A DNA stretch of 64,000 nt from Pseudomonas sp. 6D_7.1_Bac1 (GTDB lineage Bacteria; Pseudomonadota; Gammaproteobacteria; Pseudomonadales; Pseudomonadaceae): positions 62,001 through 126,000 of the forward strand of contig NZ_JANLNW010000006.1 of NCBI RefSeq assembly GCF_025465945.1, read 5' to 3'. The position numbers and the translations under genes are program-made. Below the pieces are notes generated by a model. It saw only the letters and a program-made list of their open reading frames with translations. It did no database searches and was not told the origin of the DNA. Below are positions 22,586 through 31,986 of the stretch, one piece after another. The stretch's first letter is position 1, and every line of letters begins with the position of its first letter.

Positions 22586-22614
22586 AGTATAGGGGCGGTT
22601 CTGCCCCTATTCAA
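22586..22614 (-). promoter_or_regulatory. Sigma-70-type promoter of the atp operon with palindromic spacer
   Basis: On the minus strand, TTGAAT (22609-22614) and TATACT (22586-22591) are separated by exactly 17 bases. The spacer is almost filled by a perfect inverted repeat, ATAGGGGC and GCCCCTAT around six bases (22589-22610), which also overlaps both hexamers. The transcript would start near 22580, about 70 bases before atpI. The palindrome could bind a regulator; no known motif is recognised. Confidence 0.75.
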
Positions 22615-22659
22615 CTGTCAGGTAGTGATTTCCGATTGCACGCTACATGAGGAAATGTT

Positions 22660-23532
22660 TCAGCGGATATGCGCGAGCACACCTTGAAGCTCATCGAGGG
22701 AATTGTAACCGATCACCAACTGCCCTTTGCCCTTCTTCCCGTGGCGGATCTGCACCGCAGAGCCTAGGCGCTCTGCCAGGCGCTGTTCGAGGCGAGCGAT
22801 ATCCGGGTCCGGTTTGGCGGGTTCGGTGACCGCTGGTTTACCACTCAACCACTGGCGAACCAGTGCCTCAGTCTGGCGCACGGTGAGGCCACGTGCGACA
22901 ACATGTCGCGCCCCCTCAACCTGTTGATTTTCCGGCAAACCGAGCAAAGCACGGGCATGACCCATTTCCAGGTCGCCGTGGGACAGCATGGTCTTGATGA
23001 CTTCCGGCAATGCAATCAGGCGCAACAAGTTGGCGACGGTCACGCGGGATTTACCCACAGCCTCGGCGACTTGCTGCTGAGTCAGCTGGAATTCCTGCTG
23101 CAAACGCTGCAGGGCTACCGCCTCTTCGATCGGATTGAGGTCTTCACGCTGGATGTTCTCGATCAGCGCCATGGCGATCGCGGTTTCATCCGGCACATCG
23201 CGAACCATCGCCGGAATGGTTTCCTGACCAGCCTGCTGGCTGGCACGCCAGCGGCGTTCACCGGCGATGATTTCAAAGCGGCCAGCACCGATCGGGCGAA
23301 CCACGATTGGCTGCATCACACCTTGAGCCCTGATCGATTGCGCCAGTTCCTCCAGTGCCTGGGGGTCCATGTCCCGACGCGGCTGGTATTTGCCGCGCTG
23401 AATCAGGTCCAGCGGCAGGTGTTGCAGCTCACGCTGATCGGCCTGCACCGCTTGTTCTTCAAGCGAGCTGATGGTCGGACCACTCAGCAGTGCATCCAGT
23501 CCACGTCCGAGACCTCGTTTCTTGACGGCCAT
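22660..23532 (-). CDS. parB: Chromosome partitioning protein ParB
   Basis: A 290-residue DNA-binding CTPase that loads at parS and spreads to organise the origin region for segregation. The N-terminus has the ParA-contact region, then IIAGERRWRASQQAG and ENIQREDLNPIEEA (the GERRxR and ENIQR motifs of the CTP-binding ParB/Srx fold), then a helix-turn-helix (FQLTQQQVAEAVGKSRVTVANLLRL), and a C-terminal dimerisation domain. Full length. It follows parA by 9 bases. Two parS-type sites lie in recF about 12 kb away. Confidence 0.97.
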   Translation of the reverse strand: MAVKKRGLGRGLDALLSGPTISSLEEQAVQADQRELQHLPLDLIQRGKYQPRRDMDPQALEELAQSIRAQGVMQPIVVRPIGAGRFEIIAGERRWRASQQAGQETIPAMVRDVPDETAIAMALIENIQREDLNPIEEAVALQRLQQEFQLTQQQVAEAVGKSRVTVANLLRLIALPEVIKTMLSHGDLEMGHARALLGLPENQQVEGARHVVARGLTVRQTEALVRQWLSGKPAVTEPAKPDPDIARLEQRLAERLGSAVQIRHGKKGKGQLVIGYNSLDELQGVLAHIR

Positions 23533-23541
23533 GGGGATTCC

Positions 23542-24339
23542 TTAAGTTGCCTGAGCAGCGGCAATGCGTGAATTTTTGCGTTGACGACGAACCATCTCGC
23601 CCGCCAGGGCCAGATAGGCCAGTGCGCCACGGGATTGTTTGTCATAGGCCAACGCCGGCATGCCATAACTGGGAGCTTCGGCCAAACGGATGTTGCGCGG
23701 AATCACGGTGTCATACAGTTGCTCACCGAAGTGTTCCTTGAGCTGCGCCGACACGTCGTTCATCAGGCTCAGGCGCGGGTCATACATGGTCCGCAGCAAG
23801 CCTTCGATTTTCAGGTTCGGATTCAGCAATTCAGCGATGCGCTTGATGTTATCCACAAGGTCGCTCAACCCTTCGAGCGCGAAGTACTCGCACTGCATGG
23901 GGATAATCACCCCGTCGGATGCAACCAGGGCATTGAGCGTGAGCATCGACAGCGACGGTGGGCAGTCGATCAAAATGTAATCGTAGTTCTCACGGATCGG
24001 CGCCAGGGCGCTTCGCAGACGGCTTTCCTTCATCTGCATTTCCAGCAGAACGACTTCAGCCGCAGTCAAATCGCGGTTGGCCGGCAACAACTGGTAACCA
24101 CCGTGTTCGGAGAAGTGCATGGCCTGGGCCAGGTCGCATTCACCGATCAACAGGTCGTAGACCGAGTTTTCCAGGCCGTGTTTATCCACACCGCTACCCA
24201 TGGTGGCGTTGCCCTGTGGATCAAGATCGATCAACAACACCCGGCGCTTGGTCGCGACCAGGGATGCTGCGAGGTTGATGCAGGTGGTGGTCTTGCCCAC
24301 ACCACCCTTTTGGTTCGCTATCGCGAATACCTTAGCCAT
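23542..24339 (-). CDS. parA: Chromosome partitioning ATPase ParA (Soj)
   Basis: A 265-residue Walker-type ATPase that binds DNA in its ATP form and moves ParB-parS complexes. It has the deviant Walker A KGGVGKTT (residues 11-18), DLDPQGNAT, and IDCPPSLSML as Walker B. The ATG at 24339 (MAKVFAIANQKGG) is the family start; a TTG six codons earlier is possible but adds no family sequence. It follows rsmG closely and precedes parB by 9 bases. Two exact DnaA boxes (23849 and 24182) occur in the coding region. Confidence 0.96.
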   Translation of the reverse strand: MAKVFAIANQKGGVGKTTTCINLAASLVATKRRVLLIDLDPQGNATMGSGVDKHGLENSVYDLLIGECDLAQAMHFSEHGGYQLLPANRDLTAAEVVLLEMQMKESRLRSALAPIRENYDYILIDCPPSLSMLTLNALVASDGVIIPMQCEYFALEGLSDLVDNIKRIAELLNPNLKIEGLLRTMYDPRLSLMNDVSAQLKEHFGEQLYDTVIPRNIRLAEAPSYGMPALAYDKQSRGALAYLALAGEMVRRQRKNSRIAAAQAT

Positions 24340-24357
24340 TCTTGCTTGTGTTCCCAA

Positions 24358-25002
24358 TCATGCCGTGCGGCGCAGTATCAGCAGATGGCGTTGGCCTTGG
24401 CAACCGGGTACGGCCAGGGCGTGTTCGCTATCGAGGTGGAAGTCTGCCGGCAATGCTACCAGCTCATCGGCGGGATGAACGCCCTTCATTGCCAGCCAAC
24501 GTGTATCGCTATCGCCCAAGTGGCGAGTCCAGTTGCTGAAGTTCTCCATGCTGCTGAACGCCCGGGAAATGATCCCGTTGAACGGCAGCTCAGGCGTGAA
24601 GGCTTCGACGCGACTGTGGATAACTTGCAGGTTATCCAGTTTGAGTTCGAGTTTGACCTGGGTCAGGAAGCGGGTTTTCTTGCCGTTGCTGTCCAGGCAG
24701 GTCACTTGCGACTCGGGAAACAGGATCGCCAGTGGAATACCCGGCATGCCGCCGCCGCTGCCAACATCCAGCCAGCGACCGTTTTCGATGAAGGACATCA
24801 CGCTCAGGCTGTCGAGCAGATGCCGTGAAACCATTTCGTCTGGATCACGCACGGCGGTGAGGTTGTAAGCCTTGTTCCATTTGATCAACAGGGCCAGATA
24901 ACCCAGCAGCTGTGCATGCTGGGTTTCTGTCAGGTTGACACCGAGCTGGCGAGCACCTGTGGATAACTCTTCGGCGTGTTGCGAGGTGACCATCGAACTC
25001 AA
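24358..25002 (-). CDS. rsmG: 16S rRNA (guanine527-N7)-methyltransferase
   Basis: A 214-residue methyltransferase (GidB) that uses S-adenosylmethionine to make m7G527 in the 530 loop of 16S rRNA. The SAM-binding motif is [17 protein letters not shown], and [10 protein letters not shown] lies in the acceptor region. The start is set at TTG 25002 because GGAG lies 8 bases upstream and it overlaps the mnmG stop by 4 bases; ATG 24993 is the alternative. DnaA boxes at 24615 and 24960 fall in the gene. Confidence 0.95.
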   Translation of the reverse strand: MSSMVTSQHAEELSTGARQLGVNLTETQHAQLLGYLALLIKWNKAYNLTAVRDPDEMVSRHLLDSLSVMSFIENGRWLDVGSGGGMPGIPLAILFPESQVTCLDSNGKKTRFLTQVKLELKLDNLQVIHSRVEAFTPELPFNGIISRAFSSMENFSNWTRHLGDSDTRWLAMKGVHPADELVALPADFHLDSEHALAVPGCQGQRHLLILRRTA

Positions 25003-26894
25003 GCGCTTTGCTCCAACTGACGGCCCGCGCCGCGTTTTTTCAAGTGAATCATCAACAGCGAAATCGCTGCCGGGGTCACGCCCGGGATCCGCGATGCCTG
25101 GCCCAGGGTCTCTGGACGGGTCGCACCGAGCTTGCTCTGGATCTCTTTGGAGAGACCGGAGATGTTTGTGTAATCGATATCCACAGGCAATTTGGTGTCT
25201 TCGCTGGCCCGCAGGCGAGCGATTTCATCTTGCTGGCGGTCGATGTAACCGGCGTACTTGGTCTTGATTTCGACCTGCTCGGAGACCTGTGGATCTTCTG
25301 CACCGGCGCCTGTCACCGAGATCAGACCAGCGTAGTCGATTTCCGGACGGGTCAGCAGGTTCAGCAGGTTGTATTCGTGAGTCAGTGGCGTGCCGAATTT
25401 TTCGGCGATTGCATCGCCCTGTTCAGTACCGGGGCGAACCCAGGTGCTTTTCAGGCGTTGCTCTTCCACTTCGATACTTTCGCGTTTTTTGCAGAAAGCT
25501 GCCCAGCGCACGTCATCCACCAGCCCCAATTCGCGACCTTTTTCGGTCAAACGCAGGTCGGCGTTGTCTTCGCGCAGGATCAAACGGTATTCGGCGCGGG
25601 ACGTGAACATCCGATACGGTTCCTGGGTACCCAGGGTAATCAGGTCGTCGACCAATACACCGATGTACGCCTCGTCGCGACGCGGGCACCAGCTGTCTTT
25701 GCCCTGGGCACGCAATGCTGCGTTGGCCCCGGCCAGCAAACCTTGGGCGCCGGCTTCTTCGTAACCGGTGGTGCCGTTGATTTGCCCGGCGAAGAACAGA
25801 CCGCCGATGACTTTGGTTTCCAGGCTGTACTTCAGGTCACGCGGATCGAAGTAGTCGTACTCGATGGCGTAGCCCGGGCGCACGATATGGGCGTTTTCCA
25901 TGCCGCGAATCGATTGCACGATCTGCAATTGGACGTCGAACGGCAAGGATGTGGATATCCCGTTCGGGTACAGCTCGTGGGTGGTCAAACCTTCCGGCTC
26001 GATGAAGACCTGATGGCTTTCCTTGTCGGCAAAGCGGTGGATTTTGTCTTCGATCGAAGGGCAATAACGCGGGCCAATGCCTTCGATCACACCGGAATAC
26101 ATCGGCGAACGGTCGAGGTTCGAGGCGATGATCTCGTGAGTACGGGCGTTGGTGTGGGTAATCCAGCAGCTGACCTGCGCGGGATGCTGTTCTTTGGAAC
26201 CCAGGAACGACATCACCGGAATCGGCGTATCACCGGGTTGCTCGGTCATGACCGAGAAATCCACGGAGCGGCCATCGATGCGCGGCGGCGTACCGGTTTT
26301 CAGGCGGCCCACACGCAAAGGCAGTTCACGCAGACGATGGGCCAGGGCGATCGACGGTGGATCGCCGGCACGACCGCCGGAATAGTTCTGCATACCGATG
26401 TGGATAAGTCCGCCGAGGAAGGTGCCAGTGGTCAACACCACGGAATCGGCGAAGAAACGCAGGCCCATTTGGGTGACAACACCACGCACTTGTTCCTGTT
26501 CGACGATCAGGTCGTCGGCCGCCTGTTGAAATATCCACAGGTTCGGCTGGTTCTCGAGAATCTCGCGCACAGCGGCCTTGTACAGAACGCGGTCGGCCTG
26601 TGCGCGAGTAGCGCGCACGGCTGGGCCTTTGCGGCTGTTCAAGACGCGAAACTGAATACCACCTTTATCGGTAGCCATGGCCATCGCGCCGCCAAGGGCA
26701 TCGATTTCCTTGACCAGATGGCTCTTGCCGATCCCGCCAATCGCGGGGTTGCAGCTCATTGCTCCGAGGGTTTCCACGTTATGCGTCAGCAACAGGGTTT
26801 TTGCCCCCATACGTGCTGACGCAAGTGCTGCCTCGGTACCGGCATGACCGCCGCCGATGACGATCACTTCAAAACGGGAAGGGAAATCCACCAC
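24999..26894 (-). CDS. mnmG: tRNA uridine-5-carboxymethylaminomethyl modification enzyme, FAD subunit
   Basis: A 631-residue FAD protein (GidA) that with MnmE modifies U34 of certain tRNAs. The N-terminus has the FAD-binding [21 protein letters not shown] and the conserved CNPAIGG(I)GK segment; the C-terminus is the helical tRNA/MnmE-binding domain. Full length. It overlaps rsmG by 4 bases. Upstream is the origin-like 26895-27495 region, with a possible -10 TATACT at 26964-26969 on the minus strand. A DnaA box occurs at 26401. Confidence 0.97.
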   Translation of the reverse strand: MVDFPSRFEVIVIGGGHAGTEAALASARMGAKTLLLTHNVETLGAMSCNPAIGGIGKSHLVKEIDALGGAMAMATDKGGIQFRVLNSRKGPAVRATRAQADRVLYKAAVREILENQPNLWIFQQAADDLIVEQEQVRGVVTQMGLRFFADSVVLTTGTFLGGLIHIGMQNYSGGRAGDPPSIALAHRLRELPLRVGRLKTGTPPRIDGRSVDFSVMTEQPGDTPIPVMSFLGSKEQHPAQVSCWITHTNARTHEIIASNLDRSPMYSGVIEGIGPRYCPSIEDKIHRFADKESHQVFIEPEGLTTHELYPNGISTSLPFDVQLQIVQSIRGMENAHIVRPGYAIEYDYFDPRDLKYSLETKVIGGLFFAGQINGTTGYEEAGAQGLLAGANAALRAQGKDSWCPRRDEAYIGVLVDDLITLGTQEPYRMFTSRAEYRLILREDNADLRLTEKGRELGLVDDVRWAAFCKKRESIEVEEQRLKSTWVRPGTEQGDAIAEKFGTPLTHEYNLLNLLTRPEIDYAGLISVTGAGAEDPQVSEQVEIKTKYAGYIDRQQDEIARLRASEDTKLPVDIDYTNISGLSKEIQSKLGATRPETLGQASRIPGVTPAAISLLMIHLKKRGAGRQLEQSA

Positions 26895-27495
26895 GCACCT
26901 CGTGCCTGCTTCAGTTGGGTAATCAGGAATAGTTTGAGCTCAGGTTTTTGGACCTGGTCGACAAGTATAGGGACTTCACCCTTCCTAAAGAACCCTTTGC
27001 ACAAAATTTAACCAGTTGTGGGTAAGTCACGGACAATAGAAATTAAAAAGAAAGAAATTTATTAAATCTTTGTTTTTATGTTTATTTCTACTGAGGCACC
27101 TTTCTGTGGATAGATTGATACAGCCCTTAATATTCAATGTGTACAGAGGATTGAAAGTCTGTGGTCATGTGCCAAGGAGGCCCTTGGATAACCGGTGTAA
27201 GCCTGTGGATGAATGAGGTGGTTATCCACAGAGGTGGTTTTCCTCAGTTTTGAAGCCCTGTTATCAACTGTGCTCAGTGGCAGTTATTCACAGGGCTTAA
27301 TCCACAGAAAAGCGCTGAACGGAGCAAATTCCAGCCACGAGGAAACCACCGAAGCGGTCTGACGACGCTCGGCTACTTAAAGAAAGTGGAAAAATGTGGG
27401 GGGTAGGAGCCTGGCTTGCCAGCGATTGAGCGACGCGGTTTCTCAAACAAACCGTTTCGTGAGCAAGCTCGGCTCCTACAAAGGGAGAGGTGAAG
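26895..27495. other. Origin-like intergenic region between mnmG and mnmE
   Basis: No gene is seen. From 27033 to 27090 the sequence is strongly AT-rich. To its right are DnaA-box-like 9-mers: one exact TTATCCACA at 27222-27230 and one-mismatch forms at 27105-27113, 27204-27212 and 27284-27292, plus a box with one inserted base at 27297-27306; a further one-mismatch form lies left of the AT stretch at 27017-27025. The order and spacing follow the rpmH-dnaA origin closely. A REPIN fills 27403-27480. The region may be a second or former origin, or a DnaA-binding reservoir. Confidence 0.7.
27403..27480. repeat. REPIN next to mnmE
   Basis: Two inverted units, GTAGGAGCCTGGCTTGCCAG at the left and CAAGCTCGGCTCCTAC at the right, enclose about 40 bases. 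It lies 16 bases past the mnmE stop codon. Confidence 0.8.
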
Positions 27496-28866
27496 CTATT
27501 TACCGATACAGAAGCTGGAAAAGATCCTGCCCAACAGGTCGTCGGAGCTGAATTCGCCGGTAATTTCACCCAACGACTGCTGCGCCTGACGCAAATCTTC
27601 AGCCAGTAGCTCTCCAGCACCGGCCAAGGTCAGCTGTGCACGGCCATGTTCGAGTGAGGCACTGGCATGACGCAGGGCTTCCAGGTGACGCCGGCGGGCG
27701 CTGAAGCTGCTTTCCGAGGTCTGCTCATAGCCCATGCAGGCCTTGAGATGGTCGCGCAGCAGCTCCAGCCCCTCGCCTGCCGACCTGGCGCTCAAGCTGA
27801 TAGTCACGTGGCCATCGTCACTGACCTCCAGAGCAATTGCCTCACCCGTGAGGTCTGCCTTGTTACGGATCAAGGTCACTTTGGCCGGATCCGGGCGCTG
27901 CTCGAGGAATTCAGGCCACAAGGCAAAAGGATCGAGCGCTTCAGGAGCAGTGGCATCGACCACCAACAACACCCGATCGGCCTCACTGATGGCCTTCAAT
28001 GCCCGTTCCACGCCGATTTTCTCGACCTGGTCATCGGTATCGCGCAAGCCCGCCGTGTCGACCACATGCAGCGGCATGCCGTCGATGTGGATATGTTCGC
28101 GCAGGATGTCCCGAGTGGTGCCGGCAATCTCGGTAACAATTGCCGCTTCCCGGCCGGCCAAAGCGTTGAGCAGGCTGGATTTACCGGCATTCGGACGACC
28201 AGCAATCACCACGGTCATGCCGTCACGCAGCAATGCGCCCTGCCCGGCTTCACGCAACACGGTGGATAACTCATCGCGTACAGCATCGAGCATCTTCAGT
28301 ACGTGGCCATCGGCAAGGAAGTCGATTTCTTCTTCAGGAAAGTCGATTGCCGCCTCAACGTAGATCCGCAACGCAATCAGTTGCTCGGTGAGGCTATGCA
28401 CACGCAGGGAGAAAGCGCCTTGCAACGAGCGCAAAGCGTTACGAGCCGCCTGTGCAGAGCTTGCCTCAATGAGGTCGGCGATGGCTTCGGCCTGGGCCAG
28501 GTCGAGTTTGTCGTTGAGGAACGCGCGTTCGCTGAATTCACCCGGCCGGGCCAGACGGCAACCTAATTGCAGGCAGCGCTGCAGCAACATATCCAGAACG
28601 ATGGGACCACCGTGGCCCTGGAGTTCCAACACATCTTCACCGGTGAATGAATTCGGCCCCGGGAAATACAGGGCAATGCCTTCGTCCAGCACCTCTTCTT
28701 CGGCGCTGAGGAACGGACCGTAATGGGCAAATCGCGGTTTGAGTTCGCGACCACTGATGGCTTTTGCCGTGCTACTTGCCAGCGGTCCGGAAATGCGGAC
28801 GATACCGACACCGCCACGGCCTTGAGCGGTGGCGACGGCGGCGATGGTTTCACGAGGAGCGCTCAT
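27496..28866 (-). CDS. mnmE: tRNA modification GTPase MnmE
   Basis: A 456-residue GTPase (TrmE) that with MnmG makes the cmnm5 group on U34 of tRNA. The N-terminal folate-binding domain covers residues 1-120; the helical domain is interrupted by a G domain with [12 protein letters not shown] (about 225), DTAGLRDT (about 270) and NKAD (about 337). The C-terminus ends in FCIGK, with the family's conserved cysteine. Full length. The terminator of yidC lies 30-60 bases upstream. Confidence 0.97.
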   Translation of the reverse strand: MSAPRETIAAVATAQGRGGVGIVRISGPLASSTAKAISGRELKPRFAHYGPFLSAEEEVLDEGIALYFPGPNSFTGEDVLELQGHGGPIVLDMLLQRCLQLGCRLARPGEFSERAFLNDKLDLAQAEAIADLIEASSAQAARNALRSLQGAFSLRVHSLTEQLIALRIYVEAAIDFPEEEIDFLADGHVLKMLDAVRDELSTVLREAGQGALLRDGMTVVIAGRPNAGKSSLLNALAGREAAIVTEIAGTTRDILREHIHIDGMPLHVVDTAGLRDTDDQVEKIGVERALKAISEADRVLLVVDATAPEALDPFALWPEFLEQRPDPAKVTLIRNKADLTGEAIALEVSDDGHVTISLSARSAGEGLELLRDHLKACMGYEQTSESSFSARRRHLEALRHASASLEHGRAQLTLAGAGELLAEDLRQAQQSLGEITGEFSSDDLLGRIFSSFCIGK

Positions 28867-28898
28867 GATTCGATATCCAGATAAAAATGGCAGATAGC

Positions 28899-28923
28899 AA
28901 AACGCCCCACTAGGGGGCGTTTT
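28899..28923 (-). terminator. Terminator after yidC
   Basis: AAAACGCCCC pairs with GGGGCGTTTT around five bases. It lies between the yidC stop (28946) and the mnmE start, so rpmH-yidC transcription should end here. A DnaA box is adjacent at 28930-28938. Confidence 0.85.
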
Positions 28924-28945
28924 GAGTGGTTATCCACAGAGTAAG

Positions 28946-30628
28946 TTATGCGGCGGCTTTTTTGGTAGCCGCTTCAATCTTACGAGTGATGTACCACTGT
29001 TGAGTGATCGACAGGCAGTTGTTCACAACCCAGTACAGCACCAGACCCGCAGGGAACCACAGGAAGAAGAAGGTGAAGATGATTGGCATCAACTTCATCA
29101 CCTTGGCCTGCATCGGATCCGGAGGCGTCGGGTTCAACTGCTGCTGGATAAACATGGTTGCGCCCATGATGATCGGCAGAATGAAGAACGGATCCTTGAT
29201 CGACAGGTCGGTAATCCACAGCATGAACGGCGCTTGGCGCATTTCCACGCTTTCCAGGAGTACCCAGTACAGCGAAAGGAAAACCGGCATCTGCACGAGG
29301 ATTGGCAAGCAACCACCCAGCGGATTGATCTTCTCTTTCTTGTACAGCTCCATCATGGCTTGCGACATTTTCTGCCGGTCATCGCCATGCTGCTCTTTCA
29401 GCGCAGCCAGTTTCGGAGCCACTGCACGCATGCGTGCCATGGATTTGTAGCTGGCAGCCGACAGCGGGAAGAAGATCCCTTTGATCAGCATGGTCAGGAA
29501 GATGATCGACCAGCCCCAGTTACCGACCAGTGCGTGGATGTGTTGCAGCAGCCAGAAAATCGGCTGGGCAATGAACCACAGAATGCCGTAGTCGACAGTC
29601 AGTTCCAGACCTGGGGACAACTCTTTCAGTATTGCCTGGCTTTTTGGACCGGCGTACAGAGTAGCGCTGGTTTCAGCCTTGGCACCTGGCGCAACGGACA
29701 ATGCCGGGCCAGTGAAACCGATGATGTAGTTGCCTTGGCTGTCTTTACGCGTCTGCACCACGTTGCTGTCGTTCTTGCCCGGAATCCAGGCGGTCACGAA
29801 GTAGTGTTGCAGCCAGGCAACCCAGCCGCCGTTAACGGTTTCTTTCAGCGAAGCCTTGTCGATATCTTTCATCGACACTTTTTTGTACGGCTCTGCACTT
29901 GTCCACAGGGCAGCGCCCAGGTAAGTCGCAGTACCGGTGGCTGTCGTGGAAGAAGGATCGGCACTTGCATCGCGCTTGAGCTGGGCAAACAGGTTGCCAG
30001 TCCAGGCCTTGTCGCTGGTGTTGTCGATCAGATAAGTGACTTTCAGATCGTACAGACCGCGAGTAAAGGTGAAGCGCTTGATGTAATTGACGCCAGCGTC
30101 GCTGAATTTCAGGTCAACGTTGAGCTGGTTCTGGCCATCAGCCAGTTGATAAGTCTTCTGTTCGGTCGAGTAAACCGGACGACCGGTAGCGCGAGCATCC
30201 GGACCGTTGGTACCGGTCAGGCCGCTTTGAGCCAGATAGGTACGTTCGCCGCCGTTATCAAACAGCTGGAACGGAATTTCCGGATGGTCCTGACGACGTG
30301 GATACAGCGGCAGCATCAGCTGGGCGATATCACCACCTTGAGGATCGATAGCCAGTTCGAGCACATCCGTTTTGACGTGGATGAGATCTTTGTTGGCCAC
30401 TACCGGAGTTGCGGTAGGGGTGCTGGTATCGGCATTCGCGCTGGGTACATCGGCACTGGCGGCAGCATTGTTACCAAGTGGCGTGTCCGGAATAGCCGGG
30501 GCAGCCTGATTGGCAGCAACATTCTGAGTCGGCAGGGCAGCCTGACCATAGTCCTGGTTCCATTTCAGAACCATAACGTAGGACACGATTGCCAGGGCGA
30601 CGATCAGGATCGTGCGTTTAATATCCAT
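28946..30628 (-). CDS. yidC: Membrane protein insertase YidC
   Basis: A 560-residue inner-membrane insertase and chaperone. The N-terminal membrane anchor (TILIVALAIVSYVMVLKW) is followed by an alanine-rich linker and a large periplasmic beta domain, then the conserved C-terminal five-helix core beginning near residue 360 (GNWGWSIIFLTMLIKGIFFPLSAASYKSMARM). It is the form with a periplasmic domain that is normal for gram-negative bacteria. It lies 2 bases after yidD. Confidence 0.97.
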   Translation of the reverse strand: MDIKRTILIVALAIVSYVMVLKWNQDYGQAALPTQNVAANQAAPAIPDTPLGNNAAASADVPSANADTSTPTATPVVANKDLIHVKTDVLELAIDPQGGDIAQLMLPLYPRRQDHPEIPFQLFDNGGERTYLAQSGLTGTNGPDARATGRPVYSTEQKTYQLADGQNQLNVDLKFSDAGVNYIKRFTFTRGLYDLKVTYLIDNTSDKAWTGNLFAQLKRDASADPSSTTATGTATYLGAALWTSAEPYKKVSMKDIDKASLKETVNGGWVAWLQHYFVTAWIPGKNDSNVVQTRKDSQGNYIIGFTGPALSVAPGAKAETSATLYAGPKSQAILKELSPGLELTVDYGILWFIAQPIFWLLQHIHALVGNWGWSIIFLTMLIKGIFFPLSAASYKSMARMRAVAPKLAALKEQHGDDRQKMSQAMMELYKKEKINPLGGCLPILVQMPVFLSLYWVLLESVEMRQAPFMLWITDLSIKDPFFILPIIMGATMFIQQQLNPTPPDPMQAKVMKLMPIIFTFFFLWFPAGLVLYWVVNNCLSITQQWYITRKIEAATKKAAA

Positions 30629-30630
30629 GA

Positions 30631-30876
30631 TTACTCGGCCATCGAAGAAGAACGGGAGGTAGGGATAGGCGGAACCGGGTCATAACCACCGGGATTCCAC
30701 GGATGACAGCGACCTAAACGACGAAAGGTCAGCCAGCCACCGCGCAGAAGGCCATGATTTTCAATGGCTTCATACGCGTAGCAGGAACAACTGGGGTAGA
30801 AACGACAGTGGCTGGCCATCAGAGGACTAATGGCATAGCGATAAAACTGGATCGGAACGAGCGCCAGTTTACGCAT
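30631..30876 (-). CDS. yidD: Membrane protein insertion efficiency factor YidD
   Basis: An 81-residue protein that helps YidC-dependent membrane insertion. It has the conserved core [27 protein letters not shown] and [17 protein letters not shown], with three conserved cysteines. It overlaps rnpA by 8 bases and precedes yidC by 2. Confidence 0.95.
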   Translation of the reverse strand: MRKLALVPIQFYRYAISPLMASHCRFYPSCSCYAYEAIENHGLLRGGWLTFRRLGRCHPWNPGGYDPVPPIPTSRSSSMAE

Positions 30877-31270
30877 CAGTGCTGTCTACCCCTACAGTTT
30901 CGGTTTTGACTGCTGGTACCGGCGTGCTGCGTGCCAGACGTTTCCAGAGTTTTCCGAAATGCTGAATCAATTCGGGGTTTTCTACGTCGCCCAAACCTTT
31001 GCGCGCGACGATAACGATATCCCAGCCAGCCAGAGAATCCTGGTGGAGGCGAAAGGATTCGCGCATCAGACGTTTGAGGCGATTGCGTTCAACGGAGAGC
31101 TTCACACTCTTTTTCCCGATAACCAGCCCTAGGCGGGGGTGATCGAGATCGTTGGTGCGTGCAAGGAGCAGGAGATTTTTCCCCGGAACCTTGCCGGTAG
31201 GGGAGTCAAAGACTGCCTTGAAATGCCGGGGGGTAAGCAAACGCTTTTCCCGACTGAAGTCCTGACTCAC
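30869..31270 (-). CDS. rnpA: Ribonuclease P protein component
   Basis: A 133-residue basic protein that binds the catalytic RNase P RNA to mature tRNA 5' ends. The conserved RNR-type motif is [17 protein letters not shown], with IVIVARKG at the C-terminal side. The start is taken as GTG at 31270 ([12 protein letters not shown]), 16 bases after the rpmH stop; GGAG touches the start codon, so the ribosome spacing is unusual. No ATG is available near the conserved N-terminus. It overlaps yidD by 8 bases. Confidence 0.93.
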   Translation of the reverse strand: MSQDFSREKRLLTPRHFKAVFDSPTGKVPGKNLLLLARTNDLDHPRLGLVIGKKSVKLSVERNRLKRLMRESFRLHQDSLAGWDIVIVARKGLGDVENPELIQHFGKLWKRLARSTPVPAVKTETVGVDSTDA

Positions 31271-31286
31271 CTCCAGTACCGGATTA

Positions 31287-31421
31287 TCAAACTGCCAGAC
31301 GCGCACGACCTTTGGCGCGACGACGCGACAGGACGGCACGGCCGTTCTTGGTAGCCATGCGAGCACGGAAACCGTGGGTACGAGCGCGTTTGATAGTGCT
31401 TGGTTGGAAAGTACGTTTCAT
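31287..31421 (-). CDS. rpmH: 50S ribosomal protein L34
   Basis: A 44-residue protein: it starts [18 protein letters not shown], continues [20 protein letters not shown], and ends RARLAV, the standard Pseudomonas L34. It is the first gene of the rpmH-rnpA-yidD-yidC operon and reads away from oriC. A near-consensus promoter lies 60-90 bases upstream. Confidence 0.98.
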   Translation of the reverse strand: MKRTFQPSTIKRARTHGFRARMATKNGRAVLSRRRAKGRARLAV

Positions 31422-31481
31422 GTCGTGTTACCTGGTTCGTCCACAACGGGCCGGAATGGCCCCCGTTTTAAGAGACCGGGG

Positions 31482-31510
31482 ATTCTAGAGAAAGCAAGCC
31501 TCTAGGTCAA
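31482..31510 (-). promoter_or_regulatory. Sigma-70 promoter of rpmH operon
   Basis: On the minus strand TTGACC (31505-31510) and TAGAAT (31482-31487) are 17 bases apart, close to consensus. Transcription would start near 31475, giving a leader of about 50 bases before rpmH. Confidence 0.8.
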
Positions 31511-31910
31511 TTTCCAACCAACGTTTCCTTTAAATGGATATCCAGGAGGCTCGTCCTTGAAAGGTGGACAGCTAGATATAAAAATAAAGAAGGGAATTAT
31601 TTAAAGCTTTTCTGTAAAGCTTATAAAAGCTAGGCACACGATCATCTGTGGATAACTACCTTTAAGCCTTCTACTACGGGCTGTACAGAGAATGACAACT
31701 ACAGTGGAAAACGGTGTTCAGCCTGTGCTGCGCTGTCGGATAAGCTGTGTGTGGAATGGGGTGTTATCCACAGGCAGGTTACCCACAGAGTTTGCCCCTC
31801 ACTTGTACAACGACCTTAAGTGGGCTTATCCACAGAGCTTATGCACAGACCATTGGTCGTCTTTTTTACGTATAAAGCGTTGATTCTTCGACACCCGTGA
31901 GCAACCTACG

Positions 31911-31941
31911 TGTGGATAAGTCGGCGTCTGGTCGCTACAAT
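31911..31941 (+). promoter_or_regulatory. Probable dnaA promoter overlapped by a DnaA box
   Basis: TACAAT at 31936-31941 is a good -10. TGGATA at 31913-31918 is 17 bases upstream and lies inside the exact DnaA box 31911-31919. DnaA bound there would block the -35, consistent with the autoregulation known in E. coli. The -35 match is weak, so this is a prediction. Confidence 0.55.
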
Positions 31942-31986
31942 GGCCGCTTGTTTTTGCCTCACCGGCTTTCAACTTAGGGGATATCC

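Larger units (their letters stand above)
31422..31986. other. oriC: Chromosomal replication origin oriC
   Basis: The rpmH-dnaA gap of 565 bases. The stretch 31575-31631 is AT-rich and a likely unwinding element. DnaA boxes follow on the dnaA side: exact 9-mers at 31647-31655, 31764-31772, 31826-31834 and 31911-31919, and close variants TTACCCACA (31779-31787) and TTATGCACA (31839-31847). The position beside dnaA is where Pseudomonas origins are known. It also holds the rpmH and dnaA promoters at its two ends. Confidence 0.92.

Noticed and set aside
28261..28270. GGTGGATAAC in mnmE as a DnaA box
   Set aside because: One mismatch at the first base; not counted among the exact boxes. A similar one-mismatch form is at about 58525.
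31692..31883. 63-codon open frame inside oriC
   Set aside because: Covers three DnaA boxes; no ribosome site and no homology seen.
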